A DNA stretch of 30,353 nt, from NCBI GenBank assembly GCA_002686705.1, contig NYYH01000023.1, forward strand, positions 14,174-44,526, read 5' to 3'. A program made the position numbers and the translations under genes. The notes beneath the pieces are model-generated. The model worked only from the letters and a program-made list of their open reading frames with translations, ran no database searches and was not told the origin of the DNA. This document shows positions 7,617 through 14,981 of the stretch, piece by piece; position 1 is the stretch's first letter, and each line of letters starts with the position of its first letter. This DNA is from Bacteroidota bacterium (lineage in GTDB: Bacteria; Bacteroidota; Bacteroidia; Bacteroidales; F082).

Positions 7617-8567
7617 GTGTTACTTTCCAAACCTGATAAGGCTGACATCATAAATGCTTATAATCGAATAAGTGATTATATTCATAATACACCAGTATTA
7701 ACATCTGAAAGTTTAAATAAACAGTTTGAAACAAAACTGTTTTTTAAATGTGAGAACTTCCAGAAAGCAGGCTCTTTTAAATCACGAGGTGCTGTAAATG
7801 CTGCCCTTTCAATTCCCAAATCTGATTTATCATTAGGACTCGCAACTCATTCATCTGGAAATTTTGCACAAGCATTAGCTAGGGCAGCACGGATATTGAA
7901 TGTACCTGCTTATATTGTTATGCCAAAAAATGCGCCTGATGTTAAGGTGAATGCAGTGGTTAGCTATGGTGGAGAGATAACTTTTTGCGAACCAACACTT
8001 TCAGCAAGAGAAAAAACTCTCGAAAGAGTGGTTGAAAGAACCGGAGCTAAAGTAGTTCATCCATACGACGATTATAATATAATTGCAGGACATGGGACAG
8101 CAACTTTTGAATTTTGCCAGCAAGTTGATAATCTTGATATAATCTTATGTCCGGTTGGTGGCGGAGGATTATTAAGCGGTACAGCACTTTCTGCTTCATA
8201 TTTTAGCAAAAATATTACTACAATAGCATGTGAACCTAAAGGTGCTGATGATGCCTATCGTTCGTTTATGGCTGGAAAAATAATTCCAAGCGTTAATCCG
8301 GATACTATTGCTGATGGATTACTTACATCCTTGGGAGAACGCAATTTCCCAATAATTCAAAAATATGTTACTGAAATAGTTACTGTTAGTGAAGATGCAA
8401 TAATTGCAGCTATGAAGTTAATTTATGAAAGATTGAAAATTGTGATCGAACCATCATCAGCAGTTCCTATAGCAGCAATTATTGAAAACAAAGTAAAGAT
8501 TAGCAAGAAGAATGTTGGAGTAATTGTTTCAGGTGGTAATGTTGATTTGTCGAAGATTGCATTTTAA
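7617..8567 (+). CDS. Threonine/serine dehydratase-like PLP enzyme
   Basis: A 316-aa fold-type II PLP enzyme of the threonine/serine dehydratase and serine racemase group. The PLP lysine is Lys55 in GSFKSRGA, and the phosphate-binding glycine loop is GGGG at 181-184 (CPVGGGGLLSG). HSSGNFAQA supplies the substrate-binding SSGN motif. There is no C-terminal ACT domain, so it is of the short catabolic (TdcB-like) or racemase type rather than the feedback-inhibited biosynthetic IlvA. Sequence alone does not separate dehydratase from serine or hydroxyaspartate racemase. The start is GTG at 7617, 17 bp after the phosphatase, and the methyltransferase gene begins 2 bp after its stop. These spacings support an operon. 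Confidence 0.9.
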   Translation: MLLSKPDKADIINAYNRISDYIHNTPVLTSESLNKQFETKLFFKCENFQKAGSFKSRGAVNAALSIPKSDLSLGLATHSSGNFAQALARAARILNVPAYIVMPKNAPDVKVNAVVSYGGEITFCEPTLSAREKTLERVVERTGAKVVHPYDDYNIIAGHGTATFEFCQQVDNLDIILCPVGGGGLLSGTALSASYFSKNITTIACEPKGADDAYRSFMAGKIIPSVNPDTIADGLLTSLGERNFPIIQKYVTEIVTVSEDAIIAAMKLIYERLKIVIEPSSAVPIAAIIENKVKISKKNVGVIVSGGNVDLSKIAF

Positions 8568-8569
8568 TT

Positions 8570-9298
8570 ATGGCTAACAATACAAAGAGTAGTGGAAAGT
8601 TATATCTGATTCCTACAACATTAGGTCATCTGGATACAATCCGTGAAGTTTTACCGGAATACAATACTCAAATTATTCATAGTATCGATATTTTTATTGT
8701 AGAACAGGTACGAACAGCAAGAAGATTCTTAAGCAAGCTGAAACATTCAACAAGTATTGATAAGATTGTTTTTTATGAGCTGAACAAACATACTGATGAA
8801 TCGGAAGTATATTCTTATCTTGATAGTTTAACTGACGGAAAGTCAATTGGATTGCTGTCAGAAGCTGGAACTCCTTGTGTTGCAGATCCTGGTGCCGTAG
8901 TGGTTAGAATTGCGCATGAGCGTGGTATTAAGATAATACCTCTTGTAGGCCCAAATTCAATAATTTTATCATTAATGGCTTCAGGATTTAACGGACAAAA
9001 TTTTGTTTTTCATGGTTATTTACCAATTGACAAACAAGAGCTTATTAAAAAGCTAAAAGTAATTGAACAAAATGCATTTAAGTTAAATCAAACTCAGATA
9101 TTTATCGAAACCCCTTACCGAAATGATAAACTGTTTAATTCAATATTGAAAGCATGTTCAGGAAATACTTTATTATGTATCGCAACTGATCTTACCCTGC
9201 CCACTGAAAGTGTTATTTCTTTACCTATTTCTAATTGGAAAAGAATTAAACCTGACTTACATAAGAAACCCTCGGTATTCTTGATTTACAGATCTTAA
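8570..9298 (+). CDS. RsmI-like SAM-dependent methyltransferase
   Basis: A 242-aa member of the tetrapyrrole methylase/RsmI superfamily. RsmI uses SAM to 2'-O-methylate C1402 of 16S rRNA. Recognisable segments are the N-terminal GKLYLIPTTLG (RsmI proteins usually have LYLVATPIGN), the LSEAGTPCVADPG motif (Glu98-Ala-Gly-Thr-Pro), LVGPNSIILSLMASGF and FIETPYRNDKL. The first motif is altered and the protein is shorter than E. coli RsmI (286 aa), lacking the C-terminal extension. It therefore matches a Bacteroidota subgroup annotated only as a SAM-dependent methyltransferase. Its target may differ from that of RsmI. It starts 2 bp after the dehydratase stop, so translation is probably coupled. Confidence 0.88.
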   Translation: MANNTKSSGKLYLIPTTLGHLDTIREVLPEYNTQIIHSIDIFIVEQVRTARRFLSKLKHSTSIDKIVFYELNKHTDESEVYSYLDSLTDGKSIGLLSEAGTPCVADPGAVVVRIAHERGIKIIPLVGPNSIILSLMASGFNGQNFVFHGYLPIDKQELIKKLKVIEQNAFKLNQTQIFIETPYRNDKLFNSILKACSGNTLLCIATDLTLPTESVISLPISNWKRIKPDLHKKPSVFLIYRS

Positions 9299-9346
9299 TC
9301 AGATTAAATACAATAAAGGAAAAGAAGATTTTACAAAGGTAATATT

Positions 9347-10225
9347 CTATTTATTTGGATCACGATTCAATTTCCACCTTCGATGCGACCATAACCAGTT
9401 CTCTGGTTTGATAAGTATTGCTTCTTCAAGTTTCTGTGCATAGCGTGTAGTGATTTCACCCTCGGCGGTATTTTTAGGATTGTCAGAAATAACTGAGCAT
9501 GTTAATTCATAATATCCCCTCTTTACGCGTTGAATATCAATAAATACAATAGGTATATCATATCTTCTTGCATAGAATTCAGGGCCATGTAAAAAGGCCG
9601 TTTCGCAACCAAGGAAATTAACCCAATATGCTCTTCTTTGGCTTGAAGGACTTTGATCGGCTACCATAACGTACCCAACTGCCATATCAGCATTTCTTTC
9701 AAAAACTTTAGCTGTATTATAAATTGAAACAAGCTCGCTACCCGACTTGGAACGGATGTTTCTAATATAGCGGTCAACATACTTATTGCTCAGTGGTTTA
9801 TAAAATACATACATATCTTTTGAAAGCTGTAGGCTTGGTGATGAAGCACCCCATTCCCAATTACCATAATGGCATGGAACAGAAATAACACTTCTATTTA
9901 GCTTAAAAAAATGTTCAATGACCTCAGGGTTTGTTATTTTATGCCTAACTATAATCTGTTTGTCGCTCATTGCAAAAGCTTTGATTCCTTCCATCATTAT
10001 ATCAGCCAGATTTTTATAGAAAAGATGTAATATCTTATTGATCTCCTTAACCGATAGTTCGGGAAAACATAATTCAAGGTTTTGTTTGATAACATCTTTC
10101 CTGTATTTGAATACTTTTTCCAAGAAAAATCGTAGTATGTCAGAAAAGAAATATAGTAGCCAGAAAGGGATAATTACAATGAAAAATCGAAAAGCTAAAA
10201 ATATAATGGACAGAAAAAAATTCAT
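9347..10225 (-). CDS. LpxL/HtrB-like lysophospholipid acyltransferase
   Basis: A 292-aa inner-membrane acyltransferase of the lipid A biosynthesis (LpxL/LpxM) family, which moves an acyl chain from acyl-ACP to a lipid A precursor. An N-terminal membrane anchor spans about residues 3-36. The catalytic H(X)4E motif is His119-YGNW-Glu124 in SVPCHYGNWEWG. Further family features are the ADQSPSSQRRAYWVNFLG region and the C-terminal PENWLWSHRRWK. Length is slightly below that of E. coli LpxL (306 aa), as usual for Bacteroidota members. It is divergent from the MFS-like gene. A TAATTTTG box sits only 4 bp before its ATG, which would imply a leaderless or nearly leaderless message. Confidence 0.93.
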   Translation of the reverse strand: MNFFLSIIFLAFRFFIVIIPFWLLYFFSDILRFFLEKVFKYRKDVIKQNLELCFPELSVKEINKILHLFYKNLADIMMEGIKAFAMSDKQIIVRHKITNPEVIEHFFKLNRSVISVPCHYGNWEWGASSPSLQLSKDMYVFYKPLSNKYVDRYIRNIRSKSGSELVSIYNTAKVFERNADMAVGYVMVADQSPSSQRRAYWVNFLGCETAFLHGPEFYARRYDIPIVFIDIQRVKRGYYELTCSVISDNPKNTAEGEITTRYAQKLEEAILIKPENWLWSHRRWKLNRDPNK

Positions 10226-10229
10226 GGGT

Positions 10230-10237
10230 CAAAATTA
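10230..10237 (-). promoter_or_regulatory. Putative -7 box (TAATTTTG) directly before the acyltransferase ATG
   Basis: The minus-strand TAATTTTG matches TAnnTTTG but ends 4 bp before the ATG (10225). If used, transcription would begin at about the start codon. It may instead be a chance match. Confidence 0.3.
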
Positions 10238-10269
10238 AGCCTTCTTTTTAATATATCAAGAATGTACAC

Positions 10270-10277
10270 TAAATTTG
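10270..10277 (+). promoter_or_regulatory. Putative -7 box (TAAATTTG) for the MFS-like gene
   Basis: TAAATTTG fits TAnnTTTG exactly and lies 34 bp before the ATG at 10312, giving a leader of roughly 27 nt. The -33 element is not clear. Confidence 0.4.
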
Positions 10278-10311
10278 GCGATTCGATATTAACAACTATC
10301 TGATAGACATT

Positions 10312-11607
10312 ATGGGTTTTCTTTTCAACAAACTCGAGATGAATAAGGCTGAGCGAAGAACTTTTAGTATTCATACAATTTATATGATACTAGAAGGGAT
10401 TGTGCTTGGTGTTCTGGCTTTGAACCAGTTTGTTTTTATCAAAAGTTTAAATGGAACTAATTATCAGCTTGGATTTTTATTTCAATTCAGTGCCCTGGTG
10501 TTTCTATTTTTGATAGTTATTAACGAATTTCTAAAAAGGGTTAAAAATAGGAAAAAGCTATTAAGGATTGTAGCAATAACAACAAGACTACCACTAATTA
10601 CATTGCTGTTTTTTCCTGATAATCTAGCTGACATCTTAAACTTTGCTTATTATCACTATATATTTTTATTCTTGTTTTTAGTCTATTTCTCAGGTAATAT
10701 TTTCATAAATCCAAATATTAACTACCTGCTAAAAGTAAATTATAGCCACGTTAATTTTGGCAGGTTATATAGTTATTCAACGAGTGTTAATAAAATTGTA
10801 ATGCTAATCATCACATTCGCCTATGGTTATCTCCTTGATTATAACAACTTTGCATTTATCTACATTATACCTGTAACAGCAATATTTGCTACTATGTCAG
10901 TTTTTATTTTATCAACAATACATTATCCTGAGGAGGACATACCAATTCAGAAAAAAAGTATTTTTGCTTCCGTGAAAGCCTCCGTTAGTGAAATGATTCT
11001 AATTCTCAAAAAAAATATTCCTTACAGGCATTTTGAAATAGGCTTCATGTTCTACGGTTTTTCCTTTATGTTAACTATGACTGTTATTACAATATATTTT
11101 TACGAGGCATTAAACCTAAATTATGCTAGTGTAGCCTTTTACAGAAATATTTCTAACATATTGGTAATAATATTATTGCCATTCTTTGGAAGGCTAATTA
11201 GTCATATTGATCCCAGGAAATTTGCTGTGATAACATTTTCATCAATAACTTTATATATTTTCTTTTTAATGATTACATCTTATTTCCCATCTCATTTCGA
11301 GTTCCTAGATGTTACAATTTACTATACACTTTTACTATATATATTATTCCACGGAATTTTTGCAGCAACAATGGTGTTACTATGGAATATTGGATCTGCA
11401 TATTTTTGCAAACCTAACGAGGCCGGTACATACCAGTCGTTACATTTATCATTAACGGGAGTTAGAGCAATATTTGCGCCATTAATAGGAGTGCTATTTT
11501 ATGAATTGTTAGGATTTACACCTACGTTTTCAATTGCAATTTTTTCGTTGCTTATTGCTATATTATTGATGCTCTGGTCGTATAGTAGGGATGCAAGGAT
11601 AAAATAG
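10312..11607 (+). CDS. MFS-like multi-pass membrane transporter
   Basis: A 431-aa integral membrane protein with about twelve hydrophobic segments spread along its length (first at about 22-42, last at about 405-425). It has a basic cytoplasmic-type central loop (around IQKKSIFASVKASVSEMILILKKN, 210-236) that divides two six-helix halves. This is the layout of the major facilitator superfamily. The loop between helices 2 and 3 has NEFLKRVKNRKKLLR, a degenerate version of the MFS loop motif, and the matching second-half loop reads FFGRLISHIDPRKF. No substrate-specific motif was recognised, so the substrate is unknown. An internal ATG at codon 10 (MNKAERRTF) is an alternative start. It is divergent from the acyltransferase gene. 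Confidence 0.8.
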   Translation: MGFLFNKLEMNKAERRTFSIHTIYMILEGIVLGVLALNQFVFIKSLNGTNYQLGFLFQFSALVFLFLIVINEFLKRVKNRKKLLRIVAITTRLPLITLLFFPDNLADILNFAYYHYIFLFLFLVYFSGNIFINPNINYLLKVNYSHVNFGRLYSYSTSVNKIVMLIITFAYGYLLDYNNFAFIYIIPVTAIFATMSVFILSTIHYPEEDIPIQKKSIFASVKASVSEMILILKKNIPYRHFEIGFMFYGFSFMLTMTVITIYFYEALNLNYASVAFYRNISNILVIILLPFFGRLISHIDPRKFAVITFSSITLYIFFLMITSYFPSHFEFLDVTIYYTLLLYILFHGIFAATMVLLWNIGSAYFCKPNEAGTYQSLHLSLTGVRAIFAPLIGVLFYELLGFTPTFSIAIFSLLIAILLMLWSYSRDARIK

Positions 11608-11635
11608 GATAGTAATTTGTCTTAATTATTTTTTC

Positions 11636-11643
11636 TATCTTTA
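11636..11643 (+). promoter_or_regulatory. Near-consensus -7 box (TATCTTTA) for the repeat lipoprotein
   Basis: TATCTTTA followed by C differs by one base from TAnnTTTG. A TTTG lies at 11616-11619, 16 bp upstream, slightly closer than usual. It would give a leader of about 50 nt before the ATG at 11702. Confidence 0.35.
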
Positions 11644-11701
11644 CAAAAATTATAGTTTTGATACCCATATCCAAACACGAACTTATTTAAAATCTTATAC
11701 C

Positions 11702-12826
11702 ATGAAATTAACATTTTTAGGATTTCTAGCAATTACCATACTGGCAACAATATCCTGCCAAAAGGATAATGGAGAAATGACTGATGGACAACTAATTGCG
11801 GCAATACAAAAAGCCACTAATAAGCAAAATATTGAAATAACTGAATTACCTTCCGCATCTAGAAATATTCTTGACCAGGAATATGCTGATAACAATATTG
11901 ATGGTGCAAAACTTGCTCCCGAATTGGGATACGAGGTTGATATGATAAGATTAAGTGGACCAAAAGCGAGTGAGTTCATAAATGCATATTTTAATTTAAG
12001 TGGAAGAGAATTGAAAGGAGACAAGGGTGGTAAAGGCGACAAAGGAGATAAAGGCGATGGGGACAAAAGAGATTGCTTTGAACTAGTTTATCCTGTAACC
12101 TACATTATGCCTGACGGAACTGAGATTACTGTGAATAGTAAGGATGATGCTGGCTGGGCCGAAATCAAAGAATGGTACGCAGCACACCCTGATGTCAAAA
12201 AAAGACCTGCTATCCAATTTCCTGTTGATATAAAATGGAAAAATGGCACAGTTATAACTATCAATAACAGGGAAGAGATGCGCCAGGCAAGAAAACGGTG
12301 TAAAGGTGATGGTGACAAAAGAGATTGTTTTAAACTAGTTTATCCTGTAACTTACATTGTGCCCGATGGTACAGAAATTATCGTTTATAGAGATACTGAG
12401 GATGGCTGGGCAGAAGTTAAAGCTTGGTATGCAGCACACCCCGATGTTAAAAAACGACCTGCAATTAAATTTCCTGTTGATATCGAATGGAGAAATGGTA
12501 AAATTATTACCATAAATAATAGAGAAGGGATGCACAGGGCAAAAAGACGTTGTAAAGGTGACGGAGGTGATAAAGAAAGATGTTTTGAATTTATTTATCC
12601 TGTTACATACATTATGCCTGATGGCACAGAAATTACCGTGAATGGAGAAGATGATGGAGGCTGGGCTGAAATTAGAGCTTGGTATGTAGCACATCCAGAT
12701 GTAAAAAAACGACCTGAGTTTAAATTTCCGATAAATATAAAATATAAGGATAACGATGCTATAAAAACAATCAATAATCGTGAGGAATTGCGTAGGGCAT
12801 ATGAAGAATGCAAGGATAAAGATTAA
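11702..12826 (+). CDS. Lipoprotein with collagen-like linker and three tandem repeats
   Basis: A 374-aa predicted lipoprotein, acylated at Cys19 (LATISC). Residues 20-105 form a unique N-terminal segment. A Gly/Lys/Asp linker follows at 106-122 with GDK/GGK/GDK triplets like a very short collagen repeat. Then come three tandem repeats, each opening and closing with Cys: 125-200, 209-284 and 294-370. Each contains YPVTYI(M/V)PDGTEI, a GWAE(I/V)..WY.AHPDVKKRP stretch, FP(V/I)(D/N)I, and TINNRE before the final Cys. The two cysteines of a unit may form a disulfide, or link units, outside the cell (inference). The repeat type is seen in other Bacteroidota lipoproteins, but no function is known to me. 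The gene stands alone, between a promoter-like site and two terminators. Confidence 0.85.
   Translation: MKLTFLGFLAITILATISCQKDNGEMTDGQLIAAIQKATNKQNIEITELPSASRNILDQEYADNNIDGAKLAPELGYEVDMIRLSGPKASEFINAYFNLSGRELKGDKGGKGDKGDKGDGDKRDCFELVYPVTYIMPDGTEITVNSKDDAGWAEIKEWYAAHPDVKKRPAIQFPVDIKWKNGTVITINNREEMRQARKRCKGDGDKRDCFKLVYPVTYIVPDGTEIIVYRDTEDGWAEVKAWYAAHPDVKKRPAIKFPVDIEWRNGKIITINNREGMHRAKRRCKGDGGDKERCFEFIYPVTYIMPDGTEITVNGEDDGGWAEIRAWYVAHPDVKKRPEFKFPINIKYKDNDAIKTINNREELRRAYEECKDKD
12074..12811 (+). repeat. Three in-frame tandem repeats of about 252 bp
   Basis: Repeat units start at the Cys codons at 12074, 12326 and 12581, giving periods of 252 and 255 bp. All are in frame and encode the Cys-bounded 76-77 aa domain. 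Nucleotide identity is visibly high but with many third-position changes, so the duplications are not recent. The collagen-like linker before unit 1 (GDKRDCF) is echoed between units 1 and 2 (KGDGDKRDCF) and between units 2 and 3 (KGDGGDKERCF), so the linker was part of the duplicated unit. Confidence 0.9.
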
Positions 12827-12830
12827 AGAT

Positions 12831-12851
12831 AAACAAGCGCGCTTGTTTTTT
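12831..12851 (+). terminator. Palindromic terminator directly after the repeat lipoprotein
   Basis: AAACAAGCGCGCTTGTTT is a perfect 18-bp palindrome 5 bp after the stop codon and runs into further T residues. Folded as RNA it gives a stem of about 7 bp with a CGCG loop and a U-tract. Confidence 0.6.
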
Positions 12852-12870
12852 AGCAAATATCTTTAAAAGG

Positions 12871-12906
12871 AAAGGTGACTGAAATTCTATTTTGGTCACC
12901 TTTTTT
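12871..12906 (+). terminator. Second intrinsic terminator
   Basis: AAAGGTGACTGAAAT (12871-12885) pairs with ATTTTGGTCACCTTT (12889-12903) through a 15-bp stem with two G-T wobbles and the loop TCT. Six T residues occupy 12901-12906. It backs up the palindrome about 30 bp earlier. Confidence 0.85.
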
Positions 12907-13000
12907 GTTTTCTCAGGAACTAAATTCTTTTTGTTACTAATCAGGATAAAGCCTCAGAATAGAAAAACGATGTATGGTTCTGATATTGAATGCTTTTGTT

Positions 13001-13127
13001 TGACTTTGTGCGTCTTAGTGATGTACTTTGTGCACCCTGCCTGACATGCCTTCGGCAGTTAAACTGGCAGGCAGGCTTTGTGGTAAAAACTTTACCACTA
13101 AGTAGCACTAAGGTATGCGCAAAGTGA
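13001..13127. repeat. Composite inverted repeat of a Bacteroidota dispersed type
   Basis: The gene-free stretch 12827-13212 holds two terminators and this element. The outer arms are imperfectly inverted: actttgtgcg...cttagtg on the left (about 13002-13020) against cactaag...gcgcaaagt on the right (cactaag at 13096-13102 and 13106-13112; gcgcaaagt at 13117-13125). Inside lies CCTGCCTG near 13035-13042 against CAGGCAGG near 13068-13075, enclosing a small GCC-ttc-GGC hairpin. The GC content is clearly above that of the flanks. From memory, motifs of this kind (ctttgtg..cttagtg and cctgcctg..caggcagg) are scattered in many Bacteroidota genomes. No transposase is attached. Confidence 0.65.
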
Positions 13128-13212
13128 GCACGAAGAAAAAATATTATTTACAAACTAACTGATAATTAAATATTTCAACATACTGATTAGTTACTTCTTT
13201 TTTAATTGTAGC

Positions 13213-13617
13213 TTATCTACTAACAGCGAATGCATCTCCAAATTCAACATTTCCTTCTGTTTCAATTTTATATGGAAAATAATAAATAGGAGGGGGAGCA
13301 TCATTTTTATCAACAATATCGATTGCAATAGTATCAATTTTTTCGCTATCAACTTCGAGCTGAACACTTGCTTCATAAGTTAATCCATAAGCTTTAATTC
13401 TTAGCTCCTGAAGCTCGGTCTCACAATAATTTTTAAGTCCTTCAATAACAGTTTCGTTATTTGGGACATTCTTTTTATCTATCTCTAGTTCAAGAGGGTG
13501 CACTATTCCAGCATTATCAACATAAGCGCCAAACGGATAACATTGTCCTGTGTCGGTAAGCAGATCTTTAGCATATTCAAAGGAGTGGTCGATAATTAAT
13601 TGTGTATCGTTATTCAT
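13213..13617 (-). CDS. Hypothetical protein, 134 aa
   Basis: A 134-aa soluble protein with no signal peptide or membrane segment; I do not recognise its family. The N-terminus is helical (TQLIIDHSFEYAKDLLTDTGQCYPFGAYVD), and the rest alternates helix and strand, ending with acidic strands and APPPIYYFPYKI. The phrases FEYAKDLL, YPFGAYVD and (later) YEASVQLEVDSEKIDTIAIDI recall small cytosolic proteins of unknown function that are found widely in bacteria. It lies 33 bp downstream of rarA on the same strand, so co-transcription is likely. A second frame overlapping its 3' half (13191-13376) is a shadow. Confidence 0.75.
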   Translation of the reverse strand: MNNDTQLIIDHSFEYAKDLLTDTGQCYPFGAYVDNAGIVHPLELEIDKKNVPNNETVIEGLKNYCETELQELRIKAYGLTYEASVQLEVDSEKIDTIAIDIVDKNDAPPPIYYFPYKIETEGNVEFGDAFAVSR

Positions 13618-13650
13618 AGTTATTTAGTTTACAATTTTATCAAAGGCTAA

Positions 13651-14919
13651 TTAATATCCATATTTTGATTTCCATCTTTTCAGTAGCTTCTTTCTATCTT
13701 CATTTTCACGAATGTTATTGCCAGGCTCATAAAACTTAGTTCCACTAATCTTATCAGGAAGAAACTCAAGATCTACAAAATTATCTTCATGCTGATGAGC
13801 ATATTTGTAATCCTTTCCGTAGCCAATATCTTTCATAAGTTTTGTTGGTGCATTTCGCAGATGGAGCGGTACTGCTAGGTTACCCGTTTTCTGAACGATT
13901 GATTGGGCATCTTTTATGGCCAAATAAGAGGAATTACTCTTCTCTGAATTAGCCAAAAAGACAGCTGTTTGTGATAATATTATTCTGCCCTCAGGCCAAC
14001 CTATTTTATTGATAGCATCCATACAAGTATTGGCAAGTAGGAGGGCATTAGGATTAGCATTTCCAATGTCTTCAGATGCTAATATCAACATACGCCTTGC
14101 AATAAACTTTGGATCTTCACCAGCTTCAACCATTCGCGCAAGCCAATAAACAGCAGCATTTGGATCGCTACCACGTATCGACTTTATAAAAGCTGAAATA
14201 ACATCGTAATGCATTTCGCCTTGTTTGTCGTAGATAGCCAGGTTCTCCTGGATAATTTTTTTTACAAGATTATTAGTAATCTTTATTTTCTTTTTATTTG
14301 TTTTTTCCTGATAGACAACAAGCTCTAGCGCATTATATAATTTACGTGCATCACCTCCTGATAATCTGAGGAGAGCTTCATCTTCATCAACTGTAATTTT
14401 AAGATCGAACTTTTCTGATAAGGATTGTATTCCATTTTTAATTAGAGTTCTAAGGTCATCAGCTTCTAGGTTACTAAGAATATAAACCTGGCATCTTGAT
14501 AATAATGGTGAGATAACTTCAAAAGAAGGATTTTCTGTTGTTGCGCCAATAAGTGTGATCGTTCCTTTTTCAACAGCGCTCAAAAGAGAGTCTTGTTGTG
14601 ATTTACTAAAACGATGTATCTCATCAATAAAAAGTATGGCATTACCATTAAACATAGCAGCCTGTCTGATTACATTTCTAACGTCCTTTACACCAGAGCT
14701 TACCGCACTAAGTGTATAGAACTCTTTGTTTAAGGTATTGGATATAACATTGGCAAGGGTTGTTTTTCCAACACCGGGTGGTCCCCACAATATCATTGAC
14801 GGAATATTGCCCGATTCTATGCTTCTTCTAAGTATTGCATTTTTGCCTACTAAATGCTGTTGCCCAATATAATTATCAAGTGTTTGAGGACGAAGGGTCT
14901 CAGCTAAAGGTGTAGGCAT
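13651..14919 (-). CDS. rarA: Replication-associated recombination protein RarA (MgsA)
   Basis: A 422-aa AAA+ ATPase of the RarA/MgsA/WRNIP1 family that acts at stalled replication forks and is related to clamp loaders. The N-terminal signature PLAETLRPQTLDNYIGQQHL is family-typical. Walker A is GPPGVGKT at 46-53 and Walker B is LFIDEIHRF with Asp99-Glu100. Sensor 1 is IGATTENPSF at about 124-133, and the arginine finger lies in LLSRC (Arg142). The C-terminal tetramerisation part includes YDVISAFIKSIRGSDPNAA and the closing KYAHQHEDNF...FLPD. Length is close to E. coli RarA (447 aa). A TAACTTTG box lies 24 bp before its start. It is divergent from arfB and upstream of a small hypothetical gene. 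Confidence 0.97.
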   Translation of the reverse strand: MPTPLAETLRPQTLDNYIGQQHLVGKNAILRRSIESGNIPSMILWGPPGVGKTTLANVISNTLNKEFYTLSAVSSGVKDVRNVIRQAAMFNGNAILFIDEIHRFSKSQQDSLLSAVEKGTITLIGATTENPSFEVISPLLSRCQVYILSNLEADDLRTLIKNGIQSLSEKFDLKITVDEDEALLRLSGGDARKLYNALELVVYQEKTNKKKIKITNNLVKKIIQENLAIYDKQGEMHYDVISAFIKSIRGSDPNAAVYWLARMVEAGEDPKFIARRMLILASEDIGNANPNALLLANTCMDAINKIGWPEGRIILSQTAVFLANSEKSNSSYLAIKDAQSIVQKTGNLAVPLHLRNAPTKLMKDIGYGKDYKYAHQHEDNFVDLEFLPDKISGTKFYEPGNNIRENEDRKKLLKRWKSKYGY

Positions 14920-14942
14920 ACTTTGTAAAATTTATTTAGTCA

Positions 14943-14950
14943 CAAAGTTA
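14943..14950 (-). promoter_or_regulatory. Putative -7 box (TAACTTTG) for rarA
   Basis: On the minus strand TAACTTTG matches TAnnTTTG and ends 24 bp before the rarA ATG. It is the opposite-strand counterpart of the arfB box at 14970, so the 62-bp intergenic region seems to hold two divergent promoters. Confidence 0.45.
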
Positions 14951-14969
14951 CAGTATTTTACAAAACACT

Positions 14970-14977
14970 TACATTTG
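14970..14977 (+). promoter_or_regulatory. Putative -7 box (TACATTTG) for arfB
   Basis: TACATTTG matches TAnnTTTG but ends only 4 bp before the arfB ATG at 14982. If used, the message would be leaderless or almost so. A start codon further downstream is unlikely because the GGQ domain begins at once. Confidence 0.35.
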
Positions 14978-14981
14978 AGGT

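Noticed and set aside
11695..12066. Minus-strand frame rich in Pro, Ser and Leu at its start
   Set aside because: The PLSPLSP pattern is simply the antisense of the GDK-rich collagen-like linker.
12074..12811. Possible CRISPR-like or satellite repeat array
   Set aside because: The period of about 252 bp is coding and in frame, with degenerate third positions; there are no short repeats with unique spacers.
12335..12856. Long open frame on the minus strand opposite the repeat lipoprotein
   Set aside because: It mirrors the tandem repeats of the plus-strand gene, has no recognisable domain or start context, and the plus-strand frame has a lipobox and clear repeats.
13191..13376. Small minus-strand frame overlapping the hypothetical gene
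   Set aside because: It lies in another frame inside the 13213-13617 gene, is low-complexity and Lys/Leu-rich, and shows no domain.
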